Assembly: GCA_914767715.1 (NCBI GenBank)
Contig: OU612068.1
Location: 250,001 to 314,000, forward strand
Direction: 5' to 3'
From: Membranipora membranacea
Taxonomy: Eukaryota > Bryozoa > Gymnolaemata > Cheilostomatida > Membraniporidae
DNA length: 64,000 nucleotides
The first letter of the stretch is position 1, and each line of letters starts with the position of its first letter. The translations under genes and the position numbers were made by a program. The notes below the pieces were generated by a model. It made no database searches and was not told the DNA's origin. It was given only the letters and a program-made list of their open reading frames with translations. This document shows positions 1 through 11,769 of this stretch, in pieces.

Positions 1-780
1 CATAACCAACACTGGCACTCCCCAGGGTTGCTGTTTATCTCCACTTTTGTTTTCAATATATACCAATAGGATTACCTCAGACTTAAGTAATATTACTGTC
101 ATTAAATACGCAGACAACACCTGTATAATTGGATGCATATCAAATCAATCAGATCTTAGTGCCTATCTTGATGAGATTAGTAGAATTTCAAAGCAATGTT
201 GTGATTTAAACCTATTGTTAAACACCTCCAAGACTCAAGAAATGATGTTTTCTACTCAGCTTGTTAAGCCCATCAATGAACTAAACCTTAGTTCATTGAG
301 CCCATTACCCCTACTCTTATCCTTAATGGCACGGAAGTTGATTTTTGTGACAAAGTAAAATACCTTGGTGTTACTGTTGACGATAAACTCCGCTATCATG
401 ATCATGTGCAATCCATAGTGACTACTCCATCTCAACGCATGTATATTGTGAAAAATTTTGTATACTATAGCTCAAAGCCCCTTTCTCATATGTTATTCAA
501 GAGTTTTATTGTATCCCTCATCACTTACTGTCTCCCCATACTTTTTACAAGCATCCATGCAAGCGACAAGAAGTCCTTACGCACAATATTTAAAGATGCC
601 GCCAAGTTAGGGATTGAGCACCCCGATATAGATGCTGTGGTGGCCAACCAGATCAAGACACTTGGACTACGGTACATACACGATGAAGAGCACTTTATCA
701 ATGACTTTCTAACTAAATGCCCCTCAGGTCGCTACCGCACCGTTAAATATCGGGTACATGGGGTAGAGACAGCTTTTTAA
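1..780 (+). pseudogene. Decayed CR1/Rex1-like non-LTR retrotransposon reverse transcriptase (3' part)
   Basis: The window opens inside a reverse transcriptase domain. Seen: a GTPQGCCLSPLLFSIYTN block followed by KYADNTCIIG, which matches the TPQG and YADD motifs of CR1/Rex1-type ORF2, but the catalytic YADD is YADN. The frame shifts near 310-360; the continuation (KVKYLGVTVDDKLRYHDHV, then the thumb-like helices) runs to a stop at 778-780. A changed catalytic Asp and a frameshift make it inactive. The 5' end lies outside the window. It is followed by a short 3' tail ending in ATCC repeats. Confidence 0.85.
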
Positions 781-945
781 GACATCTCATACATACACTT
801 AAAAATATACTATTCTAAAAAACTCTTTATACAACAGAGATCTGATTTTTTCCATGTTTTTCTTTCTTGTCAGTATTAACAACGTATTTCGTGACAATTT
901 TTTGTCTATGATAGTAATAAATCCATCCATCCATCCATCCATGGT
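781..945 (+). mobile_element. 3' tail of the retrotransposon with (ATCC)n end
   Basis: About 150 bases of AT-rich sequence follow the reverse-transcriptase stop and end in AATAAATCCATCCATCCATCCATCC (ATCC units at about 921-943). Short tandem repeats at the 3' terminus are usual for CR1/L2/Rex1 elements. The element boundary is inferred from this repeat; no target-site duplication can be defined because the 5' end is missing. Confidence 0.5.
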
Positions 946-1267
946 GACAAGAGCTCCTACGCGGGGAGAACCAACAGCAATTTTTGCTTCTTCCAAACAG
1001 TACCACAACAGTTTTTTGCCCAGGACTGTAAGAGACCCGAGGCTTGGGCCATCCAATACTCAACCCTAATGACGGCTGTATGCTGTTACCCCTGGCTAAA
1101 CCACTGGTTTTTTGCTCACAAATGGTAAATATATGAGGCACTCCCCTTTATGCCCTAGGGCTTTATTAGAGTGTTCTACAATCATCGAGGTAAGATTCGA
1201 GGTAAGATTTTCTTTGTAAAACAAAAGGGCTGCCTTGGTCCATCATATTTGTTTTGTTATTCATTCA

Positions 1268-1320
1268 TAGCCCTGTTCACACCGCCACAGGTTTTGGTTT
1301 TGGCCGTGTGAACAGGGCTA
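1268..1320. repeat. Imperfect-loop hairpin, 15-bp arms
   Basis: TAGCCCTGTTCACAC (1268-1282) is repeated as its exact reverse complement at 1306-1320, separated by a 23-base spacer. No coding sequence is seen around it. It may be the remnant of a small inverted-repeat element. Confidence 0.6.
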
Positions 1321-1970
1321 ATTCATTCATGGTATAGATATCTAGTACACTACGACTACAACTCAAACTGCATCACAAACCAACTATACATGTTGCAGAA
1401 ACAAGCTTACAAACTAATAGAAAATTTCACTCTGTTCCAAACTACCTTGTGTCCACTGACGGCTTATTGAGACTTTCTACATTGCCAGAGCTCGCTAGCC
1501 TTGTCAGGTGGCTATGAGCTTGTTAACAATTTCACTGGCGTTTATGCTTAAAAGATAATACCAACATTATAGTACCTGTGTGTCAATGAACTAAACTATA
1601 GATCGTATCCCACCCTCTCTGATTGGTCCAGCAGGGAGGATCCAGCTTCCATTCTGTTTAGGGTTTGGAGTTATCCCCTTTTTCAAAAACAAATAAGGTG
1701 TGACGACCTTGACAAATATTAAACTAGGGAATTCCCCCTCAGTCATATATATGTATACTATGCCAATGTCCATTTGGTGGTTATTCATGGACATTTGCAA
1801 AGTATTCACAATTGATAGTGGAAGAAATGGAATACTAAAACCCACACACCACACACAAAATTACTGCAAAAGTCAAGGGCCATGGTATCTAATCTAATAC
1901 CCTTGTGAAAGTTTGCACCAGAATACCATTGATTGAATGCATTTTTTATTGTACTATGTTGTTGTACCCA

Positions 1971-2221
1971 GGGGGGTCTTTCAATTAGAAACAGCCAAAA
2001 TCGCAATATTATCGCTCACTCACTGAGTGAGCGATACCTGCTAGGGGTCTCGCTTTCAGATCGCTCAGTCACTTGATGGAGCTATATACATTCTGAGTGA
2101 GCGATTTGGGAGCGATTTTCTCTAATTGAAACACCAAGTGAGTGATAATTTTGAGCGATGTGATAGTGATAACTTGCTTTAGTTTAGTAAAGGATCACTC
2201 TTTCTAATTGAAAGACCCCCC
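1971..2221. mobile_element. MITE with 21-bp perfect terminal inverted repeats
   Basis: The first 21 bases (1971-1991, starting GGGGGGTCTTTCAATTAG) are the exact reverse complement of 2201-2221. The 251-bp interior has no open frame and repeats a GAGTGAGCGAT / GATCGCTCA motif in both orientations, so the interior can itself fold. Size, TIRs and lack of coding capacity fit a non-autonomous DNA transposon. No clear target-site duplication is seen, so the superfamily is not assigned. A diverged relative may lie at 10160-10335. Confidence 0.75.
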
Positions 2222-2230
2222 AGAGTAAGA

Positions 2231-2297
2231 ACAAAACCTTGAATACCTCAGGTATTCAAGGTACTGTAAGTATCTTAAATCAGGCTGATTTAAGCTA
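2231..2297. repeat. Two adjacent short palindromes
   Basis: CCTTGAATACCTCAGGTATTCAAGG is a near-perfect palindrome, followed about 10 bases later by CTTAAATCAGGCTGATTTAAG, a second one. They lie directly 3' of the MITE. No function is assigned. Confidence 0.5.
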
Positions 2298-2690
2298 CTA
2301 CTATGTCCTTCCTCATCTCTTGCAGTATGAATATACTTCATAAGAAGGGCAATTCTGTGATTTCTAGTCGCCTATTCTCTGCTGCTGCTGCAGACCAGCT
2401 CTCAGCGGCCGGCATCAGTGACACTAAGGGCAAAGAGGAATTTGGGGAAACTATACATGCCCTATGAGGAGGTCATAAACCTAAACATTCTGTGTTGGGT
2501 TATTCCAAGCGACTCATATCCTTGTTGAGCGGGTGGGGTCCATTTTAGGTGCATCGTGTAGGGCACAATGTGCTGATTGTTCCAAGATTTTGTGTTGCTT
2601 TCACTTAGCTGTTCTCTTAGCACCAGTGTTTGCAATGCGGGGGCAAGAAGGGTGGGAGGTATATCCCACGCTCCCTGGTGGGAGCCTACC
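2298..2690 (+). other. Intergenic stretch with a possible decayed coding fragment
   Basis: One frame from about 2327 reads without a stop for some 45 codons (MNILHKKGNSVISSRLFSA...) to a TGA near 2465, then continues coding-like for another 30 codons. It is preceded by a pyrimidine-rich TCTCTTGCAG that looks like a splice acceptor. No family is recognised. It could be a transposon remnant or a fossil exon; support is weak. Confidence 0.2.
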
Positions 2691-3020
2691 AGTATAAAAT
2701 CCTAACGAATGAGCTAATAGCCATAAAATTCACTGTCATTTTCAATGAAACCAGTGTGGAAATATGCAAAATGTTCCGCATACAATACTTTACTATGTTA
2801 AGGTAGATACACCATGGCAGCATTACACAAATCTATGCTGTTCTTAATAGGCCTCTAAACACTGGCAACGGGTGTTGCATAACGTGTGGCAGGTGCTGTA
2901 TGGCACATATAGCAGTGTGGTGGGTGCTTTAGGGGCCGCAAGACTGTCCCATACAGCAACTGTCGCACCTGTCACACGTCTCGCAACAAATGTCATAACT
3001 CGGAGTTGGATTGGACTAAC

Positions 3021-3106
3021 CATGGGCCCCTGGGACTTACATGCCTTACTTTGCCAATGATACTGGACATTGGCAAAGTAAGGCACGTAATTCCCAGGGG
3101 CCCATG
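3021..3106. repeat. Long hairpin with 39-bp arms (foldback family copy 1)
   Basis: Arm 3021-3059 (starting CATGGGCCCCTGGGACTTAC) pairs with 3068-3106 with two mismatches, leaving an 8-base loop. The sequence around the loop (TGATACTGGACATTGGCAAA) is nearly the same as that of the hairpin at 45186-45290, and the arms of the two align along their whole length, so they belong to one repeat family. It lies upstream of the RRM-like gene. Confidence 0.8.
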
Positions 3107-3383
3107 CAACAACCTCTCTACTATGCTTTTTTTTATAAAACTGCTCACACAGAACTGGAATTTTTTCGTACTGAGTGAAAGCTTTGGACTGTGCTTTAAG
3201 GTCAAATTTGACTTCTTCATTGACCACAGTATATAGGCCTTACTTTGCATGTAACCATCGACTCTCCACCTCATAATTGTACATTCTGCAAAATGCTAGA
3301 ATATATTGGTTTCCTCTGTTCTGGCTAAGCCTAGCATCCACTATTTTACAGATGTGGTAGTTGATACAAAATACTGATTGAAT

Positions 3384-6300
3384 ATGCCGAAGCCGTATAA
3401 AGCTAATACAGCGCCTGCTGTACCTGTACCTCCGAATGTTCAGCAGCAGAATCCTCCCCAGGCACGGAGACATGTCACTCAGCCTGATGTGGGGCTCGGA
3501 CCTGACTCTGCTATGAGTGTGAGTTAGTTATACATTAAGACATTTACATCTTTATATATATTGAAGCTTTACCCTAAATTAACTGTGTCGGCCTTCCAAT
3601 TAAATTATACATGTGTTCTTAACTTTCTTTTACACACAATGTGAATATAAAAGCTATCCTTCTCACTCTTATTGCTCTGTTGCTTTTAAAACAGTCAAGT
3701 AGGGTATCTTGTGGTGGTAAATTTCATAAATTGAATATACAACTATTGCTGATACACACACACCTAGCCTTATCGCCCACATTATATGGTCCATAAAAGG
3801 CGCGTATATATTGCAGTTCTATGCTCGGGATGATAGGCAGGTCACTGCTGTCTATGGAGATATTGACAAGCCTACCGTTGAGGTGAGGTTATAGTGTTAT
3901 AGTGTCAATCTTTTCTGTTCAACAGACAATGCATCTATTATACAGTGTGGTTACTCATTGGCAATGCATGATTGCTTCGAAATGTCTGAGTTTCAACAAC
4001 AAACATGAGTTCAGAATTGAAATAACTGCTCACTGTAAGCTTTCATCAGGTCAAGACAGTGTATCCTGTCCTGTAGGGATAATATTCCCTTTACTTGACC
4101 CCGTCCCTCCAACTCCTTTAAGCCACATAAAAGCCCAAACAAAGCAATGGATGCAGCAAAAGGTGCATTCTAAATGGCTCCAAACCCAAAAATGTTAAGG
4201 CACTAAAGAATTTTTCCTCACCCTAAATATAAAAAACCTTTCAAAATTACAAAATCTATGCAAACCACTTATCTCACGCACAATCAACACAATCACAGGC
4301 CATGGACAGTTCAGGTCTCACCTGACTATATTAAGTTTAGCCGATGAGCCCTCATGTCCTGGTTGTGGTGCAAACCTAGATGACTCTATTCACTATGTTT
4401 ACCATTGTCCCAAATACAAGCATTAGACAATTTTCAAAAACAGCTCATACTCTGGATAAACCAACTGTCATCCAGGAAACCAACATACGCATCGAGGTTC
4501 CAGATCTTGTTGACTTTATTCATCAGTCATACAAGTTTGATATCCTTTAGATGCAAGAACAAACTTGCTTTCCAGGGCCTCTGAGTTCTCTGGGTACCTG
4601 TACTCTGATAATACAATCATGTTGTATTATCCCCCATTGAAGACAAGACAATTCCTTATACTATAGCTCACTGAGATAGCTGATGATGGAGCTTTGAACA
4701 ACGCAGTGTCTGCACTCCTTCAAGTATTTAGGGTGTTTAGTCAATCTGAAGAGCTGCTGACAATCAAACAATGCATCGAGGACTACATAAATGATCCGCA
4801 ATGGGTAAGTTCACGAATGTGAAAACAGTACTCTCATAACTCTTACTGACACACCCAAAATAAGGCCTGCTGATTGGAAATGTCTTCCGGTCCACTTGAT
4901 TTCAGGCAAGCTAGATGATGCATACAAAGGCCCACAGTAATATATGGCTACACCATCATATGAAAAACTGGGAAGTGTTCTAAGACAGAATTTACATGGT
5001 TTGTAATTTCTCATTGAGAGTGGAGTGGATAAACAAGGAGTCTAAAAACTTAAGGGTTGTCAATAAATTAAGGTTCCACTACTAGGCTGTCACAAGCCTT
5101 ATCTCAAAGGCCACCTTTTGTACGTTGGAGATAAGGCTTGGCTGTCACTACTAAGGTGTCAACCAACCTCTCATACAAAATACATATACACCATTTATAT
5201 ATGTAAACTTATTCCGATATATATGTATATATACACATGAGAATGTGTTTATTAATTATGTATAAGTGCTGCTATGCTGCTGCAACTTTCCTTCACCCTC
5301 AACTTTGACAATGGATTTGTTTTATGATTTTCATTTAACAGAAGTTGAATTGTGTAAGTTTGAACCTGTAATATGTTCTAAGTGTTGACTTGTATCTATT
5401 CGTATATAGAAACAACCGCAGGACCCTGATGCCGGGGTTGTACAGTCTCCTGGGGCACAAACCGATCCACGTGTTCCAGACGATAATGCTGTTACCAGCC
5501 AGAGGCACTTTGATGTTGTCAGGGATTTTGTTATTGCTGTAGAGATATACTTTGGAGGACCTTTGCACTCTAATGAGCAAAGACAGAGTGTTAACGATAT
5601 GTTAAAGCCCTATTGCAGGTTGATCAATAGCATCAAAAACGGATGTATTACTGCAAATGTCAATATCATTCATCCGGACAACCTCTTGGATCTTCTTAAG
5701 CGTCTGCAGCATTTTGCAAAGCATATCAAAGGCTCAATATTCCACAACATGGATATAATGACTGACAAAATGAAAGGTGAAATGAAATTATCCCCTTTGT
5801 TAACTGATGATAAGCAAAGACAAAAAGTAGAAGAGATCATGGCTTATGTTATGGAGAGATTACACATAGCAATCAGAATCAGACGGCAGGAAGTACTCCA
5901 CTACCTGGATAATGATAAACAATCACTGAATATTATCATTCAAGTCAGAGTAGCTTCTACTGATCCTCTCTACTCTAAAACCGACCAGCAAAAGGATAAT
6001 AACTTCCTGACAAAGTTTGACAAGCATGCCACCTTCCAGAGTAAGCTACGCAATATTCTTTCTGATGGAAACCTGGAATATGCTGCTGGCAAACTTAGTA
6101 TGCAAGAAAAGGTATGCAAGTACCTTCATTCATGTTCAGAACATTCTGTGATTGTCTCTCGTCACAGAACAAGTATTTCAAAGACTTGAGGAAGTTGGTG
6201 GGCCGACAAGACACTGATGGTCTTTATTCTAAAACATGTTATTCTGACAACATTCTTCAGGCTGTTAATAGCACTAGAATACACACCTACAGTGGTTTAG

Positions 6301-9300
6301 GTTAAACGATTGTGGTAATGTTATTTTTATAAGGTCTCTTAATCTTCACAGAGAAGATTATAACATAGACTAAATCATAGGTTCATTATTACGAATTTCA
6401 CGAGTTGTTCAGAATTTAGAAATGGATCAACTACAGTAGTAGTAAAGCGGTAGTACAACTACATCATATATTAGTTTAATAGGCTATTACTCTGTACTAT
6501 ACAGGAGCCAGAAGACAAAGATGAGTTGAAGCGAGGATCCCTGCCTGGTGCTGTAGGCTCAGCCTTCTCCACCGCTAAATCAGGCGCTGAGGGAGGCGCT
6601 ATATCTAAACCTGTAAGTGTCTCTATAATGTATCTAATGTATCATCATCAATATAGAACCCTGAACGGGGAAGTTAACGTTCCTATTATCGATCAACCAA
6701 ATTCACATCTAACTAAAGCAGTAAACACTTGTCTCATTATGACATTCACCTGGTATATTGGCACACAGTACGGCTATATGATTTCAAGTTGATTATCTGC
6801 TCTTGTTTTATTACAGGGACTTCTGATTCCTCCCCCAGCCTCTCCTGAATCTGAGGTCAGTCGCTCATTGTGATGTCAAGGTTATCTTTAATACATACAA
6901 CTCCATCTCATCTACTTACTGACTGTGTAATGTGTTATAGTGATCCTAGTTAGATAAATATATACTCACTAGGTTTCCTATGTTATGGTTGCCGATGGTA
7001 AACATGTTAACATTAAAGAATTGTACGCTATACTCAAATATTTGGAGTCCATTTCGCTATCTAAGCTTGACATGTACCCCTTGTGTCTTTTATGGGTCGC
7101 AGCGAACCTGGAAAAAGTCAAAATCAAGTATACATAGTACAAGTAGGATAGAAAAATCATTTCTTAAAAAACTATTTCCCAGATACCTAAGTTCAGTGAG
7201 GATGAGATTTTCCTGAGACTAAAGAGCGAGGCTTCAGCTAAGACAGCCTTTATGATCTGTAAGAAGTTTGGGCTTATAACTAACATCAAACCACAAACAT
7301 CAATACCAGGTAAGTTATTATCCTCCATTAGCAAATGTATATATATCCAAATTCACAAGGTAATTTATGTGTATTGATATACATGTCAGAATCAATCTAT
7401 ACCCTGTGTATGGATAATTCTTGGTGTTACTTGTATATGAAAAAACTAAATTTGCAACCTGTCATTTGTCCTCCACCCAACACAGACAACCCCAGTCTAC
7501 TTGCAATTAGAGTCAGAAATATTCTGGTTTTAGGATGTTTTTGTTTGTTTTTGAGAGTACATTAGGATAACCATTGTACCATTGGTCTGCTAGCTGTATA
7601 TTCTGTAGGGTGATTCTGCACACTCTCACTGAGGCGTGTGTCTAATTTTAGGAGCTTTCACTGTTACTTTTGATGAGAAATCAGGAGCGGAAAGAGCGCA
7701 GGAGTTGAAGGATGAGAAAGTCATAAGTGTAGAACGAGCAAAAGTGAGAAAATAAAACCAGTAATCGTATACATATGTTTCAGAATGAAACATAGTGATT
7801 TGGTTGGATTATTATATAATTATACAGGGCCGTAGTGGTAGGGGAGACGAAGTCCGAAACGAGCTGATTCAGACATGGAACATTCAATTATAGCATTATA
7901 GCATGTTAGTGTGTAGTTGATCATGCTAGTTAGAACATGACCACTGCTGAATGCCTGCAGCTGATAATTAATTGTGTGCTCTTGTTATTACAGCTGAGTG
8001 GAAGTTATCCTCTCAGTGATGTAAAGTTATACTGTGGTGAGCTTGATGAGTCTATAGATGAAGAATCACTGAGAGCTATAGGAATTCAGTTCTCTGGTCT
8101 GCAGGAGGTTGTACTCAGGAGAACGCCTAGTGGTCAAGGTATGTTTGTGTCATTGTGAGTGTTAAAAACATTAAAATTTAACTCAGATGGGTGTATTTCT
8201 GTTTGTCTTTGCTCCTGTGAAGCTCTCATCTCGATGACTTTATGACCCGTGATAAGAAAGATGACAAAGTTGACAGCATGCACAGTATGGATTGTATGGT
8301 GCATATATAATGTCGCAATTTTAACACACAGTCCCTCTGATTTTTTATCTTGTAGCGTTCGGAATTCTGACATATATTTCTCCCGAGGAAGCAAACAAAG
8401 CTAGGAGAGGTCTGCAGGAGGCTGATTTCTTTGTTACTAAAGCAATGACCAAACAGAATGTGGTAAGGATAAGATGTCATTTTTTTCCCATTGATGGATT
8501 GCTAGTGAGGTTCTCTATCTTGTTAGCACGGAGTACCATCAGTGCTACGGATCAGTGCTTCGGATCAGTAACAGCTCCAAATGCTTTATCATTCTGCAAG
8601 ACAAAATGTATGAGAGAAACTGTCTGTGAACATGGCTATGCTCAGATCTGAATCTCACACATACTATACTTACTATACTTACTACAAGTTGCTATGATCA
8701 TAGTTTGGTAGACTAAGTATACTGTCGTTGTAGGCTCGAAGTTTATCTTCTGATCTCAGCGCCCAGAGACCCTACAGACCACCTCCAACGCCACCAGGCC
8801 AGAGTCCAAAGTTGTACTTTAGTAAATTACCAGGAGAGAATATGCAGTTTGAGGAATGTCGGGAGTTCCTAGCCGGACTTGTCTCTAGCGTCTTACCTCC
8901 AGGTTCTCGTATTCAGAGAACATCTGTCACACAGGTCAAGGACGATCTTGAAAGTAAGTTTTAGTAACCTGCAAATTTTCTAAAGGTTAAAAAAATTCTC
9001 CTTAAAATTGATAATTTGTTATTGTAATGAAATAATAATGTTATAACGCTAAAAAATTATCTAGTTGCAAATTTTAAAAACCATTTTAGCAATCATTATG
9101 GCCCTTGGTAGGAGACTTCATTTATTAATTCTTACATGCTGCACTAGCACTGGCAGCACTAACTGAGTTTTGGTTCACACTAAGATATTCATGTTTTACA
9201 GCTGGTATGACGTTTCGTCACGGTTTCTGTGAGTTACAATCGTTGGAGGATTGTCAGACTGTGATGAGTAAACTTTGGGGTACAAAGTCCGCGGCGCGAG

Positions 9301-9365
9301 GATTCGAAGATAAGTGGCTAATAGTCAACTGGGCAAAAGATCAAACCCGTAGGCCTCAATACTGA
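3384..9365 (+). CDS. Protein with C-terminal RRM-like repeats, 14 exons, about 736 aa
   Basis: Exons: 3384-3518, 3817-3882, 4667-4804, 5410-6111, 6505-6612, 6817-6855, 6973-7116, 7183-7309, 7652-7743, 7828-7851, 7994-8138, 8356-8462, 8734-8953, 9202-9365. An in-frame TGA lies six bases upstream of the ATG. The start is Pro/Gln-rich and disordered; exons 3-4 encode a helical region (residues about 70-347) that I do not recognise. The C-terminal third looks like RNA recognition motifs: KLYCGELDE (RNP2-like) with AFGILTYI (RNP1-like) across exons 11-12, KLYFSKLPGE with RHGFCEL across exons 13-14, and a weaker GAFTVTFD unit in exons 8-9. A role in RNA binding is inferred from these motifs only. 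Two donors are weak (AAA|gtcaaa at 7117, GAA|gtccga at 7852), so exons 7 and 10 are the least certain. AATAAA signals follow near 9920-9980. Confidence 0.75.
4021..4560 (+). pseudogene. 3' end of a non-LTR retrotransposon ORF2 inside intron 3 of the RRM-like gene
   Basis: One frame reads PPTPLSHIKAQTKQWMQQ, a stop (TAA at 4196-4198), then continues in the same frame with TINTITGHGQFRSHLTILSL and CPGCGANLDDSIHYVYHCP. The TGHG block followed by a C-x2-C...H...C knuckle is the usual C-terminal tail of jockey/R1/CR1-type ORF2 proteins. The internal stop and lack of upstream reverse transcriptase show a dead, 5'-truncated copy. Confidence 0.75.
5093..5140. repeat. Hairpin with 13-bp arms in intron 4 of the RRM-like gene
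   Basis: CAAGCCTTATCTC (5093-5105) pairs with GAGATAAGGCTTG (5128-5140). The flanks also share a CTGTCAC...CACTACTA motif. It may be a small foldback remnant. Confidence 0.5.
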
Positions 9366-10159
9366 GATATCTACAGCATGTGATATAAATAATGCAGCCG
9401 GTAGGCGCTATGACTGATTCTCTTATTTATCTATTGTCTGATGATATGTAAGGGAATCAGGGTACATCAGCTCAGTGACTAAGTCTGACTCATATAACAT
9501 ACAATTAGCGGATTATCTACTGGTGATAACACTTAACTTTGCTAACACTTTTTATATTTATAAATCCTCTAAGGATACTCTTTATCAAGCATTCAATGCA
9601 CTGCCTCTTACAGGGTCCCAGTATATCTCAACCATAGAAAGACACTGACACTGCCTTATTATTCTATTAATGCATTTTTAGCGCTTGTTTTAATTAGCTG
9701 ATGATGCTCACCATTGTGCCATATGTAGATTGCCATAGAAATCTGTGCAGACCTGTATTAGCTTAGAGAAACCATCCCCTCATATCATCACTATAACTAT
9801 CCCTGATCTGCCTGCTCTATACCTCTTGGTTAGTATGTACGTCATGGTATCAGGTATCAGGTTTATATTCACAATGTAGAGAATGACGAAAAAATGATTA
9901 TGTCTGTGAGATCAAACAATAAATGACTATAAATGCTGTTGAAATGCAGCCAGCACAGATGAAGTTACTAAAGAAAAATAAACTTTGTTTTAAAACCGAA
10001 TTCCAGCCTTTTTACCGAATAGAATTTCTCCATCTCTACACATTTCATAAGCGTTGTCCTAGCTAAATCTAAAGCTTAATCAATAATTGGCTCTTGATCT
10101 AACCATTGATGTCCGCCTCATAGTCTGAGACCTCAGGCACCACCTTGTAGTCTGAGTTT
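9366..10159. other. Intergenic, downstream of the RRM-like gene
   Basis: AT-rich sequence without supported coding frames. AATAAA-type polyadenylation signals occur near 9922 and 9977, suitable for the preceding gene. Confidence 0.4.
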
Positions 10160-10335
10160 GCTTCAATTAAAAACTGCCAAAATTGCTACATGATCATTCT
10201 TTGCTGAAATAGACGAGAAGTCCTGTTCCGGAATTGCTCACTGCTTGAGAGATATATCTCCTTTTTTGCACGATTTGGTAAAGAATTTGCATAATTGAAA
10301 TGCAAAATTGAAAGACACAATGAGCGAGGATTTTT
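10160..10335. repeat. Possible diverged relative of the 1971-2221 MITE
   Basis: CAATTAAAAACTGCCAAAATTGC near the left side resembles the 5' part of the MITE at 1980-2005, a TTGCTCACT motif recurs inside, and AATTGAAAGACAC at the right side resembles its 3' inverted repeat. Similarity is patchy and judged by eye. Confidence 0.3.
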
Positions 10336-10869
10336 AGTCGTAGTGATAACTCAAACTTCCAAATTCAAAGACCCCAAAGAGTTCCGACTTTATAGTCTGA
10401 GTGCTTTGCAGTTTCTATTAGACATTTTAATGTTAAACTTGTCTGTAATCTCTCTCCACAGTAATTTCTACCTAAAAGGTAAGCGGAGGCAGCATCATTA
10501 AATAGTATCATTAAATAGTATCACTCAAGTGATCTGGCGCTGGAATACATGAAGTTTGATACACACTTGGTTTTTACCCCAAATTTCTTCTATTGCATAA
10601 TGGAAATTATGCGTAACACTGCTTCACTATCAAGTGCCTTAAAATTTTAATTTGACCTCACAGGCTCACAAGTCATTTGACATGTGATGTGTAATACTGG
10701 TCTTGAATAGCGACATGATCCAGCTTACTCTCAGAAGGTCCTGTGTATCCATCCGGTAATCATAGTCTTACGTGGCGGTACACACTGATCAATGGAAAGA
10801 GAGTGTTTGAAGGAATGAATATAGAAGTCTCAAAGTTACAGATACTAAGGGTGTGTCATATAGCATATA

Positions 10870-11769
10870 TATGACCGTATGACCAAGCTACCTCCTCGGT
10901 GCTCCATTTGATGTGACAGGTGAGACAACTTCTCTATTTGAATGTTTGATTTTGGGTATTTATCCGGTCAGTAAAACAAAAAGTCATAGACATAAAACAG
11001 TGCGATCTTAATTCATGAGATGATATCCTCCTTTTTGACAAACATGTACAGACACCATTAAACATATATGCATATACTAGCTTTGATCTGTCATATTCAT
11101 ACATCAGCTGACTAACCAACAATAATTATCTAAGATTTTCAGCCAAAACATTACATTGAATCTCCTTGACTGCCGGGTTCCCAATGGTACTGATCCTACT
11201 CTGTGCTTGAGTCACCAGTAGTGGCATTCCATTGGAGTTAGAGAGGCCACGGCAAGTGACCTGGACAAAGCTTTTGCTCTAGACACTCAGAGTAATAGAC
11301 CAGTCTTGTGGTCAGTCTGTGTACTTAACCGGGGAGCAGATAATCCTCGGCGCAATGATCAGGATGTGATATCTAAACAGGCGGAGAAGGTAACGAAGGA
11401 TAAACAGACTGGTAGGAAAAATTATGTGTTTAGTTTCTGTGAAATGCCAATTTTGCTTCTCTTTTCGTAAAAGCCTTCGAAGACTTACTTGCCGATATTA
11501 ATATCCTGTTCTGGCGAAATATAAATCTATCAGTCTGGTCATTAGAGGTTGGTGGGATTCCCCCTCCCCCCATCGATGTGTTTTGTGGTGGAAACGGGTA
11601 CCCTGTTGCATAACAATAACCTAATCCTCTCTCACTGATATCTGAGTTGATAACTTATCACACTCTCTCTCCTGCCAAGCATTATAATAAGCTTTTATTT
11701 TATAAAGAATGCATGAAGGAAATGTGCATCATTGATCAGGACACACCAGAGAAGGCCATGATGTACTGA
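10870..11769 (+). other. Weak candidate coding remnant (three possible exons)
   Basis: Three coding-like pieces can be joined in one frame: one ending at 10919 (SYLLGAPFDVTG, donor gtgaga), 11238-11411 (TASDLDKAFALDTQSNRPVL..., donor gtagga) and 11708-11769 (CMKEMCIIDQDTPEKAMMY then TGA). All junctions are phase 1. The middle piece is faintly like the C-terminal part of thiamine-diphosphate enzymes, but this is not strong enough to name it. Stops lie just upstream of the first piece, and the acceptor at 11237 lacks a pyrimidine tract. It may be the tail of a decayed gene or chance. Confidence 0.25.
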
